A stretch of DNA of 64,000 nucleotides from contig CAZEPW010000012.1 of the NCBI GenBank assembly GCA_964514215.1, forward strand, positions 1 through 64,000, in the 5' to 3' direction. The translations under genes were made by a program, and so were the position numbers. The DNA is from CAYQUC01 sp964514215. GTDB lineage: Bacteria > Pseudomonadota > Gammaproteobacteria > UBA6429 > Thiohalophilaceae. Position 1 is the first letter of the stretch. Each line of letters opens with the position of its first letter. The notes beneath the pieces were generated by a model that was given only the letters and a program-made list of their open reading frames with translations, made no database searches and was not told the DNA's origin. This document shows, piece after piece, positions 44,233 to 53,725 of this stretch.

Positions 44233-45144
44233 TTAACCGGTTTTTGGTATATTATAAAAGTTTGATAACGCTTGAGTGGCTTTATCATAACCCAAATCGA
44301 TTATTTCTTGGGCGCGATAAAATTCATAGAATGAACATACATTTCTCGGTATGGAAATAATAACATCGGGAGAATAAGCAGCAAGTTGTAAACCGATAAT
44401 TTTACTTTGCATGGTTTCAGAGGTTTTACTGATTAAATCGTAGGCCGACATTGAATCGCTGTCTAGTTGTTGCTGTTTTGATTGTAATCCGGTTATAAAT
44501 TCGGTTATCCGCTGTCGATAATTGGTGGTATTTTTTTGTTTCGTTGTTTGTGGTGGGATATTTTTGATTATTATGTGTTCCGGTTTAGCGTTTGGATTAA
44601 CAGCAATAGTAATATCGGTTTTATCATTTAATGTTGGTGCGATAGGAATCGGATTGATTACGCTACCATCGATTAATTGCATCCCCATGTATTTATGAGG
44701 TGTAAAAATCATTGGAATAGCAATGGAGGCTCGTATGGCATCAAACAATGAACCTTGGTTTATCCATATTTCTTTTTGTTCATTAATATCTGTCGCAACG
44801 GCTGTGTAGGAGATTGGTAAATCTTCAATGTTATAATCGCCGATCATTTTTTTTAAAACATGGATTATTCGTTCGCCTTTGAAAAGCCCCTGCTGTGAAA
44901 ATGAAAAGTCCAGTAATCCTATTGCATCTGATTTTTCAAGTGCGGTTACCCACTGAGAATAAACATCTAATTTCCCTGTCGCATAAATACCACCAATTAA
45001 TGCACCAATGGAGGATCCCGATATTGAGCAAATCTCAAATCCTTGTTCTATTAGGTAATTAATAATTCCAATATGTGCATAACCACGAGCACCACCACTA
45101 CCTAGTACTAGCGAGACTCGTTTAGGTTGTTTGCTACTGTTCAT
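44233..45144 (-). CDS. patatin-like phospholipase (RssA-like)
   Basis: A serine acyl hydrolase of 303 residues. The oxyanion motif GSGGARGYAHIG, the nucleophile elbow GSSIG and the catalytic Asp in LIDGSVINP are all present. The C-terminus has a charged linker and ends near DLGYDKATQAL. A TTG at 45195 is in frame, but the ATG at 45144 has GAGG 8 bases before it and is chosen. That GAGG lies inside a short repeated sequence (45148-45170). Confidence 0.92.
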   Translation of the reverse strand: MNSSKQPKRVSLVLGSGGARGYAHIGIINYLIEQGFEICSISGSSIGALIGGIYATGKLDVYSQWVTALEKSDAIGLLDFSFSQQGLFKGERIIHVLKKMIGDYNIEDLPISYTAVATDINEQKEIWINQGSLFDAIRASIAIPMIFTPHKYMGMQLIDGSVINPIPIAPTLNDKTDITIAVNPNAKPEHIIIKNIPPQTTKQKNTTNYRQRITEFITGLQSKQQQLDSDSMSAYDLISKTSETMQSKIIGLQLAAYSPDVIISIPRNVCSFYEFYRAQEIIDLGYDKATQALSNFYNIPKTG

Positions 45145-45147
45145 CAA

Positions 45148-45281
45148 TTTAACCTCGGATTTGCATAAGGACAAGGCTGGTTCTTTAAAATTCAAACATT
45201 AAATAACCGGCATTCTCGATGTTACTACGATTTGTGTTTATTGTGGGTGAATGATGCTATTTAACCTGAGGTTTGCATAAG
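45148..45281. repeat. pair of short direct repeats upstream of the patatin gene
   Basis: TTTAACCTCGGATTTGCATAAG at 45148 and TTTAACCTGAGGTTTGCATAAG at 45260-45281 (cited in part) are 112 bases apart and nearly identical over about 22 bases. Related sequences recur at 45540-45558 and 55420-55439 in the other orientation (TTATACxGATCTGxG). The first copy carries the ribosome binding site of the patatin gene. Confidence 0.5.
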
Positions 45282-45289
45282 AAAATAAG

Positions 45290-45462
45290 TAACCTGAACA
45301 GGGGATAAGAAAAATATTTATTGCTGTTCAAAAATACTATTCGAGCACAAATGTGAGGATATGGACTACACCCCTTCCGTAGCCGGTGGATTTAGTATTA
45401 TTCTTTCGTAACGACTTAATTTGTTTATTTAAATTATATTTGCTTACCCCGAGTTCAGGTTA
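45290..45462. repeat. inverted-repeat element of about 173 bp
   Basis: TAACCTGAACAGGGGATAAG at 45290-45309 is nearly the reverse complement of CTTACCCCGAGTTCAGGTTA at 45443-45462. The interior is not coding. The structure is like a small non-autonomous element or a long hairpin; I see no clear target-site duplication and no transposase. Confidence 0.4.
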
Positions 45463-45840
45463 AGTAGTTTAAATTTGAACATGAAAGCAGAATAGCCTCA
45501 TTTTGTTGTTCATTAAACATTCAATTTTTTAGTGTTTTCTTATACGGATCTGAGATTATTTAACCACTAATTTATTTTTACATAGCTGATCTATCGTAAT
45601 GAGCCTCTATCGATAAATATTTAATAGTATATATTAACGAATTTAGGGCTAAGTAGAAATGTGGATTTGTTACTTGTTAACGGTTGATGTTGTAAAGTAT
45701 TTTGGCTTTGGAAATTAACTGCACACTAATTAACCAGAGTGTTGTTAATATGCTCGGGGGAAGTTGAAATACGTTGTCGAACTTCATCATACCTGTGGCT
45801 TAGTGACGGGTATGATGATTTTCAGAAATTTGAATCTTGA

Positions 45841-45996
45841 TTATTTAATTTTGGCTTCTTTATAGATAACATGCTTACGAGCCTTAGGATCGTATTTTTT
45901 AATTTCCATTTTATCCGGCATGGTTTTTTTATTTTTAGTCGTGGTATAAAAATGGCCTGTGCCAGCAGATGAAACTAATTTAATTTTATCTCGCAT
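45841..45996 (-). CDS. rpmG: 50S ribosomal protein L33
   Basis: A 51-residue ribosomal protein: MRDKIKLVSSAGTGHFYTTT, then KNKKTMPDKMEIKKYDP and a basic end. It is the Cys-free form of bL33 common in Proteobacteria. It follows rpmB by 11 bases on the minus strand, the standard rpmB-rpmG order. GGGGAA lies before the ATG. Confidence 0.97.
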   Translation of the reverse strand: MRDKIKLVSSAGTGHFYTTTKNKKTMPDKMEIKKYDPKARKHVIYKEAKIK

Positions 45997-46007
45997 TATT
46001 CTTTCCC

Positions 46008-46244
46008 CTAAACCTTAATGCCGCGTTTACGCATATCAATAAGTACACTATCGATACCTTTTTTGTCTATGATACGCATACCTTTTGCAGTCAACTTTAA
46101 GCGTATCCATCTATTTTCAGATGCGACCCAAAATTTATGTGACTGTAAGTTTGGTAAAAACCGACGACGTGTGTGGTTTTTAGCATGGGATACATTATTT
46201 CCAGCTACTGGGCGTTTACCGGTAACTTGACATACTTTAGACAT
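46008..46244 (-). CDS. rpmB: 50S ribosomal protein L28
   Basis: A 78-residue ribosomal protein starting MSKVCQVTGKRPVAGNNVSH, with TRRRFLPNLQSHKFWV and a basic C-terminus. The frame is open further upstream (to 46277), but GGAGAG lies 7 bases before the ATG at 46244 and the family begins there. It is cotranscribed with rpmG and lies next to radC, as in many gammaproteobacteria. Confidence 0.97.
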   Translation of the reverse strand: MSKVCQVTGKRPVAGNNVSHAKNHTRRRFLPNLQSHKFWVASENRWIRLKLTAKGMRIIDKKGIDSVLIDMRKRGIKV

Positions 46245-46458
46245 GGTATTTCTCTCCAAATTTAAACTGTTCATCAATTCTAGGGTTTTACGCTTGAAGT
46301 TGCTCTATAAGCACATCAATTACCATAGTGATAAGACCGCGCATTCTACGCTAATTCAGTGCTGGATTTCAAGGTTAAAGCTTGATTATCGTGCCGTTAT
46401 CAACAAATATTTAGGGCATCCCAGTAACTTTGTCTTAAGCCTTTGATTTACAGTGTTA

Positions 46459-47133
46459 TTATAACAAACCCCGCTCAGCAAATGACGTGCACTGGTTATC
46501 ACCAATGACGATATGATCCAATACTTGAATATCAACTAATGCGAGTGCTGATTTTAGTTTCAAGGTGATTTGTTGATCGGCTTGGCTCGGCTCGGCGAGA
46601 CCGGAGGGGTGATTATGTGCGAATATAATTGTAGCGGCATTATACTTGAGTGCACTTTTAACCACTTCTCGGGGATAAATTGTCGCACAAGCGATTGAAC
46701 CTTGAAATAATTCTTCAAATTGCAGCACCTGATGTTGGCTATCGAGATACAATACGGCAAATACTTCATGTTGGTAATCGCGTAGTTTTGCGTGTAAGAA
46801 CTGCTTGGTCATCTCGGGATTATTAAGTAAATCTGTTTTTACCAGTGCTTCGCTAAGATGACGGCGCGACATTTCAACGACAGCTTGCAGTTGTGCAAAT
46901 TTAGCACTGCCCAAACCTTTGTGTTGCACAAATTCGTCGAGTTCACAGGTGAGTAGGGCACGCAAGCTTCCAAAAGAGTGTAATAGTTCTCGGGCTAAAT
47001 CCACGGCTGTTTTGCCACGTGTACCTGTGCGTAAAAATATTGCTAATAATTCGGCATCAGACAATGCGTGGCAGCCATGATGCAATAGCTTTTCGCGTGG
47101 CCGTTCGGCTGCCGGCCAATTTTTAATGCTCAT
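46459..47133 (-). CDS. radC: RadC family JAB/MPN domain protein
   Basis: A 224-residue protein with an N-terminal helix-hairpin-helix part (ERPREKLLHHGCHALSDAELLAIFLRTG, residues about 10-38) and a C-terminal metalloprotease-like JAMM motif FAHNHPSGLAEPSQAD. The biological role of RadC remains unclear despite its old repair name. A longer frame starts at 47178, but GGGAG before the ATG at 47133 and the family start MSIKNWPAAERPREK favour the shorter one. Confidence 0.95.
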   Translation of the reverse strand: MSIKNWPAAERPREKLLHHGCHALSDAELLAIFLRTGTRGKTAVDLARELLHSFGSLRALLTCELDEFVQHKGLGSAKFAQLQAVVEMSRRHLSEALVKTDLLNNPEMTKQFLHAKLRDYQHEVFAVLYLDSQHQVLQFEELFQGSIACATIYPREVVKSALKYNAATIIFAHNHPSGLAEPSQADQQITLKLKSALALVDIQVLDHIVIGDNQCTSFAERGLL

Positions 47134-47265
47134 GGTAATCTCCCTGTTATAAACTATACCAATGTTAAATTCTTTCAATACTACAAGTAATTGGAAATAA
47201 TAATAAGTGTTAAATCACGGAAATTGATATAAATTTTGCGTACACTAGAGAGTATGAGACGTATT

Positions 47266-48534
47266 ATGAAAAATTCACTAAGCAACAAAAATATCGTATT
47301 GGGTGTTACAGGCAGCATCGCAGCTTATAAGGCGGCGGAAGTTATCCGTGAATTGCGTGAGCAAGGAGCCAATATTCGGGTTGTGATGACCTCGGGTGCG
47401 AAAGAATTCATTACTGAATTAACCTTGCAAACTTTATCCGGTCACCCGGTGTCAGTTAATTTTTTAGACAGTGATGCCGAAGCAACGATGGGGCATATTG
47501 AATTGGCTCGTTGGGCTGACACGATTTTAGTCGCTCCAGCGAGTGCTAATTTTTTATCGCAACTTGCTCAAGGACGCGCCAGTAGTTTGCTTTGCGCTAT
47601 TTGTTTGGCAACTGAAGCGCCATTAGTCGTTGCCCCTGCGATGAATACCAAGATGTGGTTAGCCGCGGCGACGAAAGACAATATCAAATTATTACATCAG
47701 CGTGGTATTTTGTGTTTTGGTCCTGCCGATGGTGAGCAAGCTTGCGGCGAAGTTGGGCTTGGTCGTTTATTGGCTCCAGAGACCATTGTGACACAATTAT
47801 CGGATTTATTTGATACCGGTAGTTTAGCCGGTAAAACGGTGTTAATTACGGCCGGTCCAACGCGCGAAGCCATCGATCCGGTGCGCTTTTTAAGCAATCA
47901 TAGTTCGGGGAAAATGGGGTATGCGGTGGCTTTAGCGGCGATGGAAGCCGGTGCTCGGGTTAAGTTAATTAGTGGTCCGGTTGCCCTTGCAAGTCCCGAT
48001 CGTGTTGAGCGAATTGATGTTACTTCGGCAGAAGAAATGCTCAACAAAGTGCAGCAGGAAATTATTGGTTGTGATATTTTTATTAGTGCTGCGGCGGTGT
48101 CTGATTACCGACCGATAGCGTTGAGCCATAATAAGATCAAAAAACAATCAAAACAGCTTAGCCTCGAATTAGAGCGCACCGTGGATATTTTGGCAACCAT
48201 TAAACAACATTACCCAAATTTATTTTGTGTTGGTTTTGCTGCTGAAACACAGGAGCTAGCACAAAATGCCAAGTCCAAATTATTTAATAAAGGTGTTAAT
48301 ATGATTGCCGCAAATTGGGTTGGTGCAATTGCCGATGCTGCAAAAAGTGGCTTTAATAGCGATATGAATGCATTGCATTTATATTGGCAAGATGGTGATG
48401 TTGAATTAACGCTTACAAATAAAGGTAAATTGGCGCGCCAAATGATTACGGTGGTTGCCGAGCAATTTGCACGCTATGCAGCAAAAGCGGTTATTCCGGG
48501 TACAAAAATATTAAAATTTTCACAGGATTTATAA
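47266..48534 (+). CDS. coaBC: bifunctional phosphopantothenoylcysteine decarboxylase/synthetase
   Basis: Steps two and three of coenzyme A synthesis. The N-terminal FMN-dependent CoaC domain has VLGVTGSIAAYKAAE, the active-site His in GHIELARWAD and the PAMNTKMW motif; the C-terminal CoaB domain has ITAGPTREAIDPVRFLSNHSSGKMG. TTG (47236) and ATG (47254) starts are in frame; the ATG at 47266 is preferred because it has GAGA at a suitable spacing and fits the family. It is divergent from radC. Confidence 0.95.
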   Translation: MKNSLSNKNIVLGVTGSIAAYKAAEVIRELREQGANIRVVMTSGAKEFITELTLQTLSGHPVSVNFLDSDAEATMGHIELARWADTILVAPASANFLSQLAQGRASSLLCAICLATEAPLVVAPAMNTKMWLAAATKDNIKLLHQRGILCFGPADGEQACGEVGLGRLLAPETIVTQLSDLFDTGSLAGKTVLITAGPTREAIDPVRFLSNHSSGKMGYAVALAAMEAGARVKLISGPVALASPDRVERIDVTSAEEMLNKVQQEIIGCDIFISAAAVSDYRPIALSHNKIKKQSKQLSLELERTVDILATIKQHYPNLFCVGFAAETQELAQNAKSKLFNKGVNMIAANWVGAIADAAKSGFNSDMNALHLYWQDGDVELTLTNKGKLARQMITVVAEQFARYAAKAVIPGTKILKFSQDL

Positions 48535-48801
48535 TTCTGCTGAAAAAAAATAATCACTGTAGTAAATCTAATGCCATTAGAAAAATTAATAATGACAAAA
48601 ACTCACATTGCGACTAGCTAATTAATGTTGCTTTTTCTATTATTAAGTCATGGATTTAATTAAAAATTTACAATAAAAACTAAAAAAACCTAAATCTATC
48701 TGCATTTTATGCCGATTACTTATAGAATCCCAATTGGTATCGTATTGTGGTATCGCATCATGGCATCTGCTTGTGGTTTTTGAATAGGGATTAAATATAA
48801 A

Positions 48802-49257
48802 ATGAGAAAAATTGAATTAAAAATACTTGATAAACGCATTGGCAATGATATTCCATTACCTGAACATGCGACATCCGGTTCGGCTGGAATGGATTTACGT
48901 GCCTGTCTGGATGGCGAGACAATCATCAATCCTGGTGAAACAATTTTAATACCAACGGGAATTGCAATTCACATTGCCGATCCTAATTTAGCGGCAGTGA
49001 TTTTACCTCGCTCCGGTCTAGGTCATAAAAATGGTATTGTTTTAGGCAATTTGGTGGGCTTAATCGATTCGGATTATCAAGGACAGTTATTTGTGTCTTG
49101 TTGGAATCGCAGCACAATCCCTTTTACTATTGAGCTAGGCGCTCGAATTGCACAATTAGTGTTTGTGCCTATTGAGCAGGTTGAGCTTACATTAGTGGAT
49201 GATTTTGATTTAAGTGATCGAGCCCATGGTGGTTTTGGTCATACCGGTACTAATTAA
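48802..49257 (+). CDS. dut: dUTP diphosphatase
   Basis: Trimeric enzyme that hydrolyses dUTP to dUMP, keeping uracil out of DNA and supplying dTMP synthesis. The five dUTPase motifs are visible: GSAGMDLRA, PRSGLGHKNG, GNLVGLIDSDYQG, ARIAQLVFVP and the C-terminal RAHGGFGHTG. Length 151 is standard. It lies between coaBC and algC. Confidence 0.97.
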   Translation: MRKIELKILDKRIGNDIPLPEHATSGSAGMDLRACLDGETIINPGETILIPTGIAIHIADPNLAAVILPRSGLGHKNGIVLGNLVGLIDSDYQGQLFVSCWNRSTIPFTIELGARIAQLVFVPIEQVELTLVDDFDLSDRAHGGFGHTGTN

Positions 49258-49297
49258 GACTGTAAATTAAGTAAACAAGATTATTAGGATTATTACA

Positions 49298-51955
49298 TTG
49301 GCGCGAAAACGGAAAACCAGACGTAAAAATACTCGAGTTAAAGGGCAGAGCATAAAGATAATTAGTGTTTATGCGTTTTTGTGTTTTGTGGTGACTTTAA
49401 TATTTAGTAATTATATTAGCCAATATGGTTTATTGTATGACGCTAGAGACTTTAGACAAAAATTTTTAGCAACTAAAGCTACAATTACGGCTACGTTATT
49501 GCAAACCAAAACTGCCGAGTACATCCATTTTCTGACGTTGATTTCTAAAGACGTATCGCTTCAGAATTTATTGATAAATCGAAAATGGCAACAAGTCAGA
49601 TTACTTGAAAAAAAATATATAAATAAGTTTTCAGGCGTTTCTAGTATCAATTTTTTACCAAAAGGATATGATGTTTTAAATAATAAAGTAAACCCGAGTA
49701 TTACTTACGCTTGTCTTGATTTAATCCACAAAGCAGAAAAAAATAAAGAAAAAACATTATTTGAACTACACGGATATAAATCTGCCCAGTCCCATATTGA
49801 AATTGTTTATCCAATATTGGGTAACAATGTAAAAAAAGTAATTGGCACAGTTCGTTTAACATTAAAAACCAGTTTATTAGATAAATGGTTGGGCGAGGTT
49901 AGTAATCGTACCTATTTAGAGCTGGTTCAAGATGCGGGTAATAACCAATTAGTTGGAATAGCCAAGTCTAAGGATACTCAGTTTCAAGTCGGTAAGCCCA
50001 TCAACGATGTCAAAATCCCCGGTACGCGCTGGCATTTAAAAATTTGGTTAGCGTCAGAATCGGAGCCATCGATTTTAAATATGTTTACACTCATCGTTAT
50101 TATCGTGAGTATCATCATTGCAGGAATAACAATTTATTTAATCACGATTAGTTTTGGACGGACGATAAAGTTAGATTTGGACACCTTTATGCAATTAGTA
50201 GCTGCTGTGGCCAAAGGTAAAAAAAATCACGATTTTAAATTGCATCTAAAAGAATTTAAAGAAGCCGCGCTTAATGTTAATAATCTGGCAAGTTATGAAG
50301 AAATGGGGCGTGAGCGTGATGATGATTCTGAAAATATTGATACTAACTCAGTAATAACTGATGATGAAACCACCAATCCGTTATTTATTGCCGAAGATTC
50401 GATGACTCTAGAAGTATTAGATTCTGATTCAGAGATATTAAAAAATATTGACTCAGATTTAAGCAAACCAAATTCTACCAAAACTGCAACTCAAGGAAAT
50501 TCAGTGAACGAGAAACTACCCGCGACGTCAGGAGTCAGTGATACTCCTGCTGATTTTTCTGCCTCATTACCGGATGAAACAGCGGCTTTACCACCTGAAA
50601 TATTTAAGGCATATGATATTCGAGGAATTGTCGGCACGACCCTAACCAAAGAAAACATACAACTCATTGGACGGGCAATAGGTACACAGGCGATATCAAA
50701 AGGCCAAACTAAAATTGCGTTTGCGCGTGATGGTCGACTCTCTGGACCTGAATTAGGTGCAGCCTTGGTTAAGGGATTACGTTCAGCAGGAATAAATGTA
50801 ATTGATATTGGAATGGTGCCAACACCATTGCTTTATTTTGTGGCAACAACGGCAACCAATGGCACCGGTGTGATGCTTACCGGCAGTCATAATCCACCGA
50901 ATTATAATGGCGTGAAAATGATGATAGCAGGTGACACCTTATCGGGAGATGCCATTAAAGCTCTGTATCAACGAATTATCGATAAAGATTTTGTCAGTGG
51001 TGAAGGCAGTTATGACACGGCTTCTGTAAATGATACTTATCTTAAACGTGTTACCGATGATGTGAAAATGTCAAGAAAGCTTCGAGTGGTGATTGATTGT
51101 GGTAATGGTGTGGCTGGTGTTATCGCTCCTGATTTATACCGTAAAATGGGCTGTGATGTAGTTGAACTATTTTGTGATGTTGATGGTAAATTTCCTAATC
51201 ATCACCCGGATCCAAGCCAGCCAAAAAATTTAACGCATTTAATTGAAGCGGTTAAAACTCAAAAAGCCGATATTGGTTTTGCTTTTGATGGTGATGGTGA
51301 TCGCCTTGGTGTTATTAGTGGTGATGGTAACGTGATTTGGCCTGATCGGTTAATGATGTTATTTGCCAGCGATGTATTAACGCGTGAAGCTGGCGCTAAA
51401 ATTATATTTGACGTTAAATGTACCAGTAACCTAACTAAACATATTTGGGAAAAAGGCGGTGAGCCTTTAATGTGGAAAACCGGGCATTCATTTATAAAAG
51501 CCAAATTAAAAGAAAGCGGCGCAATGCTTGCTGGTGAAATGAGTGGCCATATTTTCTTTAAAGAACGGTGGTATGGTTTTGATGATGCGCTATATTCTGG
51601 TGCGCGGTTATTGGAAATTTTATCGAAAGACACGCGTAAACCAAAAGTTGTTTTAGCGGAGATTCCCAATATGGTGAATACACCCGAGATACATTTAAAA
51701 ATGGCCGAGGGTGAGCATCATGCCTTTATGGAAAAATTATACGATAGTGCCGATTTTGGTAGTGCTAATATCTTAATGATTGATGGTATTCGGGCAGATT
51801 ATGAAGATGGTTGGGGATTGGTTCGCGCCTCAAATACCACACCGACGTTGGTATTCCGATTTGAAGGTAAAGATCAAGCTGCCTTAGAACGTATTCAGAA
51901 ACAATTTAAACAACAAGTATTAGCCGTTAATCCAAACCTTAAAACACCATTTTAA
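49298..51955 (+). CDS. algC: phosphomannomutase/phosphoglucomutase with membrane extension
   Basis: An 885-residue protein. The C-terminal about 455 residues are a complete alpha-D-phosphohexomutase: FKAYDIRGIVG, the phosphoserine loop GVMLTGSHNPPNYNGVK, the metal loop AFDGDGDRLGV and the sugar loop GEMSGHIFF. It makes mannose- and glucose-1-phosphate for surface polysaccharides. The N-terminal about 430 residues have helices near 22-42 and 260-285 around a sensor-like extracytoplasmic domain, then an acidic S/T-rich linker. Long AlgC forms also exist in Pseudomonas. Start is TTG, with AGGA upstream. Confidence 0.93.
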   Translation: MARKRKTRRKNTRVKGQSIKIISVYAFLCFVVTLIFSNYISQYGLLYDARDFRQKFLATKATITATLLQTKTAEYIHFLTLISKDVSLQNLLINRKWQQVRLLEKKYINKFSGVSSINFLPKGYDVLNNKVNPSITYACLDLIHKAEKNKEKTLFELHGYKSAQSHIEIVYPILGNNVKKVIGTVRLTLKTSLLDKWLGEVSNRTYLELVQDAGNNQLVGIAKSKDTQFQVGKPINDVKIPGTRWHLKIWLASESEPSILNMFTLIVIIVSIIIAGITIYLITISFGRTIKLDLDTFMQLVAAVAKGKKNHDFKLHLKEFKEAALNVNNLASYEEMGRERDDDSENIDTNSVITDDETTNPLFIAEDSMTLEVLDSDSEILKNIDSDLSKPNSTKTATQGNSVNEKLPATSGVSDTPADFSASLPDETAALPPEIFKAYDIRGIVGTTLTKENIQLIGRAIGTQAISKGQTKIAFARDGRLSGPELGAALVKGLRSAGINVIDIGMVPTPLLYFVATTATNGTGVMLTGSHNPPNYNGVKMMIAGDTLSGDAIKALYQRIIDKDFVSGEGSYDTASVNDTYLKRVTDDVKMSRKLRVVIDCGNGVAGVIAPDLYRKMGCDVVELFCDVDGKFPNHHPDPSQPKNLTHLIEAVKTQKADIGFAFDGDGDRLGVISGDGNVIWPDRLMMLFASDVLTREAGAKIIFDVKCTSNLTKHIWEKGGEPLMWKTGHSFIKAKLKESGAMLAGEMSGHIFFKERWYGFDDALYSGARLLEILSKDTRKPKVVLAEIPNMVNTPEIHLKMAEGEHHAFMEKLYDSADFGSANILMIDGIRADYEDGWGLVRASNTTPTLVFRFEGKDQAALERIQKQFKQQVLAVNPNLKTPF

Positions 51956-52122
51956 GTATTAAAATAATAGTTATTTTTTAGCAAAAAGCTCAAATGCGTT
52001 GAATTTTTTTAAATCAACGTATTTGATCTTTATCATGTCTTGGTCAACTAATCCATATATATTAATATTTTATTTTTTTACTTTATTGCATAGACGTATA
52101 GAAAAACTATATAGTTCACCTT

Positions 52123-53028
52123 ATGAGTTTAGACAGCAAATCAGCAATGAATATAGCGCAAGTATTAACCGAGGCGTTGCCGTATATACAACGATTTAAA
52201 AGCAAAACAATTGTAGTGAAATATGGCGGCAATGCCATGGTTGATGAAAATTTAAAAATAGGTTTTGCTCGTGATATTGTGTTAATGAAGCTTGTTGGTA
52301 TGAATCCGGTTGTGGTTCATGGCGGTGGGCCGCAAATAGCTGATGTTTTATCTAAAATTGGTAAAGAAAGCAAGTTCATTAATGGCATGCGTGTTACCGA
52401 TAGTGAAACCATGGATGTGGTTGAAATGGTGCTTGGTGGATTGGTGAATAAAGATATTGTTAATCTTATCAATCAACAAGGCGGTCGAGCGGTTGGTTTG
52501 ACGGGCAAAGATGGTAATTTTATTAAAGCTAGGAAATTAGCGATGACCGCTGATAATTCATTAAATGCACCTGAATTTCAATCGACAGAAATTATTGATA
52601 TTGGTCATGTAGGAGAGGTGACTGCTATTGATGCCAGTGTTGTTGATATGTTGACTCAGGGTGATTTTATTCCGGTGATTGCTCCCATTGGGGTTGGGCC
52701 AGATGGTGAGTCTTATAATATCAATGCCGATTTAGTGGCAGGTAAAGTTGCTTCTACACTGAAAGCTGAAAAGTTAATTTTATTAACCAATACTCCCGGT
52801 ATATTAGATCATGATGAAACGTTATTAACGGGTTTAACGGCAACCCAAATTACCAAATTAATTGATAAAAAAATAATTTACGGTGGCATGTTGCCAAAAG
52901 TGAAGTGCGCATTAGAAGCTGTTCAATCTGGCGTGAATACCTCACATATAATTGATGGACGGGTAGATCATGCTGTATTATTAGAAATATTTACGGATGA
53001 GGGGGTTGGGACTCTTATGCGAGGATAA
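52123..53028 (+). CDS. argB: acetylglutamate kinase
   Basis: Second step of arginine synthesis, phosphorylating N-acetylglutamate. The 301 residues have VVKYGGNAMVD, VVHGGGPQIADVL, the GLTGKDG segment, INADLVAGKVA and the C-terminal GGMLPKVKCALEAV with VDHAVLLEIFTDEGVGT. The algC-argB-slmA neighbourhood is the usual one in Pseudomonas-like genomes. Confidence 0.97.
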   Translation: MSLDSKSAMNIAQVLTEALPYIQRFKSKTIVVKYGGNAMVDENLKIGFARDIVLMKLVGMNPVVVHGGGPQIADVLSKIGKESKFINGMRVTDSETMDVVEMVLGGLVNKDIVNLINQQGGRAVGLTGKDGNFIKARKLAMTADNSLNAPEFQSTEIIDIGHVGEVTAIDASVVDMLTQGDFIPVIAPIGVGPDGESYNINADLVAGKVASTLKAEKLILLTNTPGILDHDETLLTGLTATQITKLIDKKIIYGGMLPKVKCALEAVQSGVNTSHIIDGRVDHAVLLEIFTDEGVGTLMRG

Positions 53029-53111
53029 CAAAATAAAGTAATAAATAAAGTAATTAAGTAAGAAAATAATAATATTAAAACGACAATTATAACAATAAAG
53101 TTTGAAATAAT

Positions 53112-53720
53112 ATGAATAAAAAAATTAGTAGACGTGATCAAATCCTCCAAGCACTAGCAAGAGAGCTTGAACTCCATCCTGGTGAACGCATTACCACAGC
53201 CGCATTAGCAAAATCCGTTGGTGTGTCTGAAGCTGCTTTATATCGACACTTTCCAAGTAAGGCCAAAATGTTTGAAGGCTTAATCGAATTTATTGAAGAA
53301 TCGGTGTTTGGACTAATCAATCGAATCATGCAAGAAGAAAGTCATTCGGTAAAACGTTGTGAAAAAATCTTAATATTGATTTTAGGTTTTGCTGAACGTA
53401 ACCCGGGTATAACCCGTATACTTGTTGGTGATGCGCTGATTGGTGAAAACGAACGTTTGCGTAGTCGTCTAAGCCAGTTTTACGATCGAATTGAAACGCA
53501 GTTGCGGCAAATATTACGTGAAGGTGAAATGAAGCAACAACTTAACCCTACAACACCAATATCGTCAATCGCAAATATGTTTTTGGCAATTGTTGAAGGA
53601 CGTTTGAATCAATTTGTTCGAAGTACATTTGAACGCAAGCCGTTACTGATGTGGGACGATCAATGGGGATTATTACAGGAAAATTTAAATTCTAAAATAG
53701 ATTTGGGTGTCGAAGTATAA
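53112..53720 (+). CDS. slmA: nucleoid occlusion factor SlmA
   Basis: TetR-type DNA-binding protein that stops FtsZ assembly over the nucleoid. The 202 residues start with RRDQILQALARELELHPGE, have the helix-turn-helix TTAALAKSVGVSEAALYRHFPSKAKMFEGLIEFIE (residues about 28-62) and the SlmA-type C-terminus with RGERMKQQL-like helices and NQFVRSTFERKP. Its position after argB and near pyrE supports SlmA over a generic TetR protein. Confidence 0.93.
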   Translation: MNKKISRRDQILQALARELELHPGERITTAALAKSVGVSEAALYRHFPSKAKMFEGLIEFIEESVFGLINRIMQEESHSVKRCEKILILILGFAERNPGITRILVGDALIGENERLRSRLSQFYDRIETQLRQILREGEMKQQLNPTTPISSIANMFLAIVEGRLNQFVRSTFERKPLLMWDDQWGLLQENLNSKIDLGVEV

Positions 53721-53725
53721 TTTTG

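Larger units (their letters stand above)
45145..45840. other. 696-base non-coding region
   Basis: The region between the patatin gene and rpmG holds the short direct repeats and the inverted-repeat element listed separately. The part from about 45564 to 45840 is AT-rich with no gene and no strong structure that I can support, apart from ATCATACCTGTGGC/GGGTATGAT near 45785-45818, which may form the rpmG-side terminator. Confidence 0.5.

Noticed and set aside
45145..45195. Longer patatin start at the TTG near 45195
   Set aside because: The ATG at 45144 has GAGG at 8 bases and the conserved domain begins shortly after it; the extra 17 residues have no support.
45290..45462. Insertion sequence or MITE with target duplication
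   Set aside because: Inverted ends are present, but no transposase, no clear target duplication and no second identical copy could be found in the window.
50293..51669. Long open frames on the minus strand opposite algC
   Set aside because: They mirror the codon pattern of algC, which has clear motifs throughout, and encode serine/isoleucine-rich chains of no known type.
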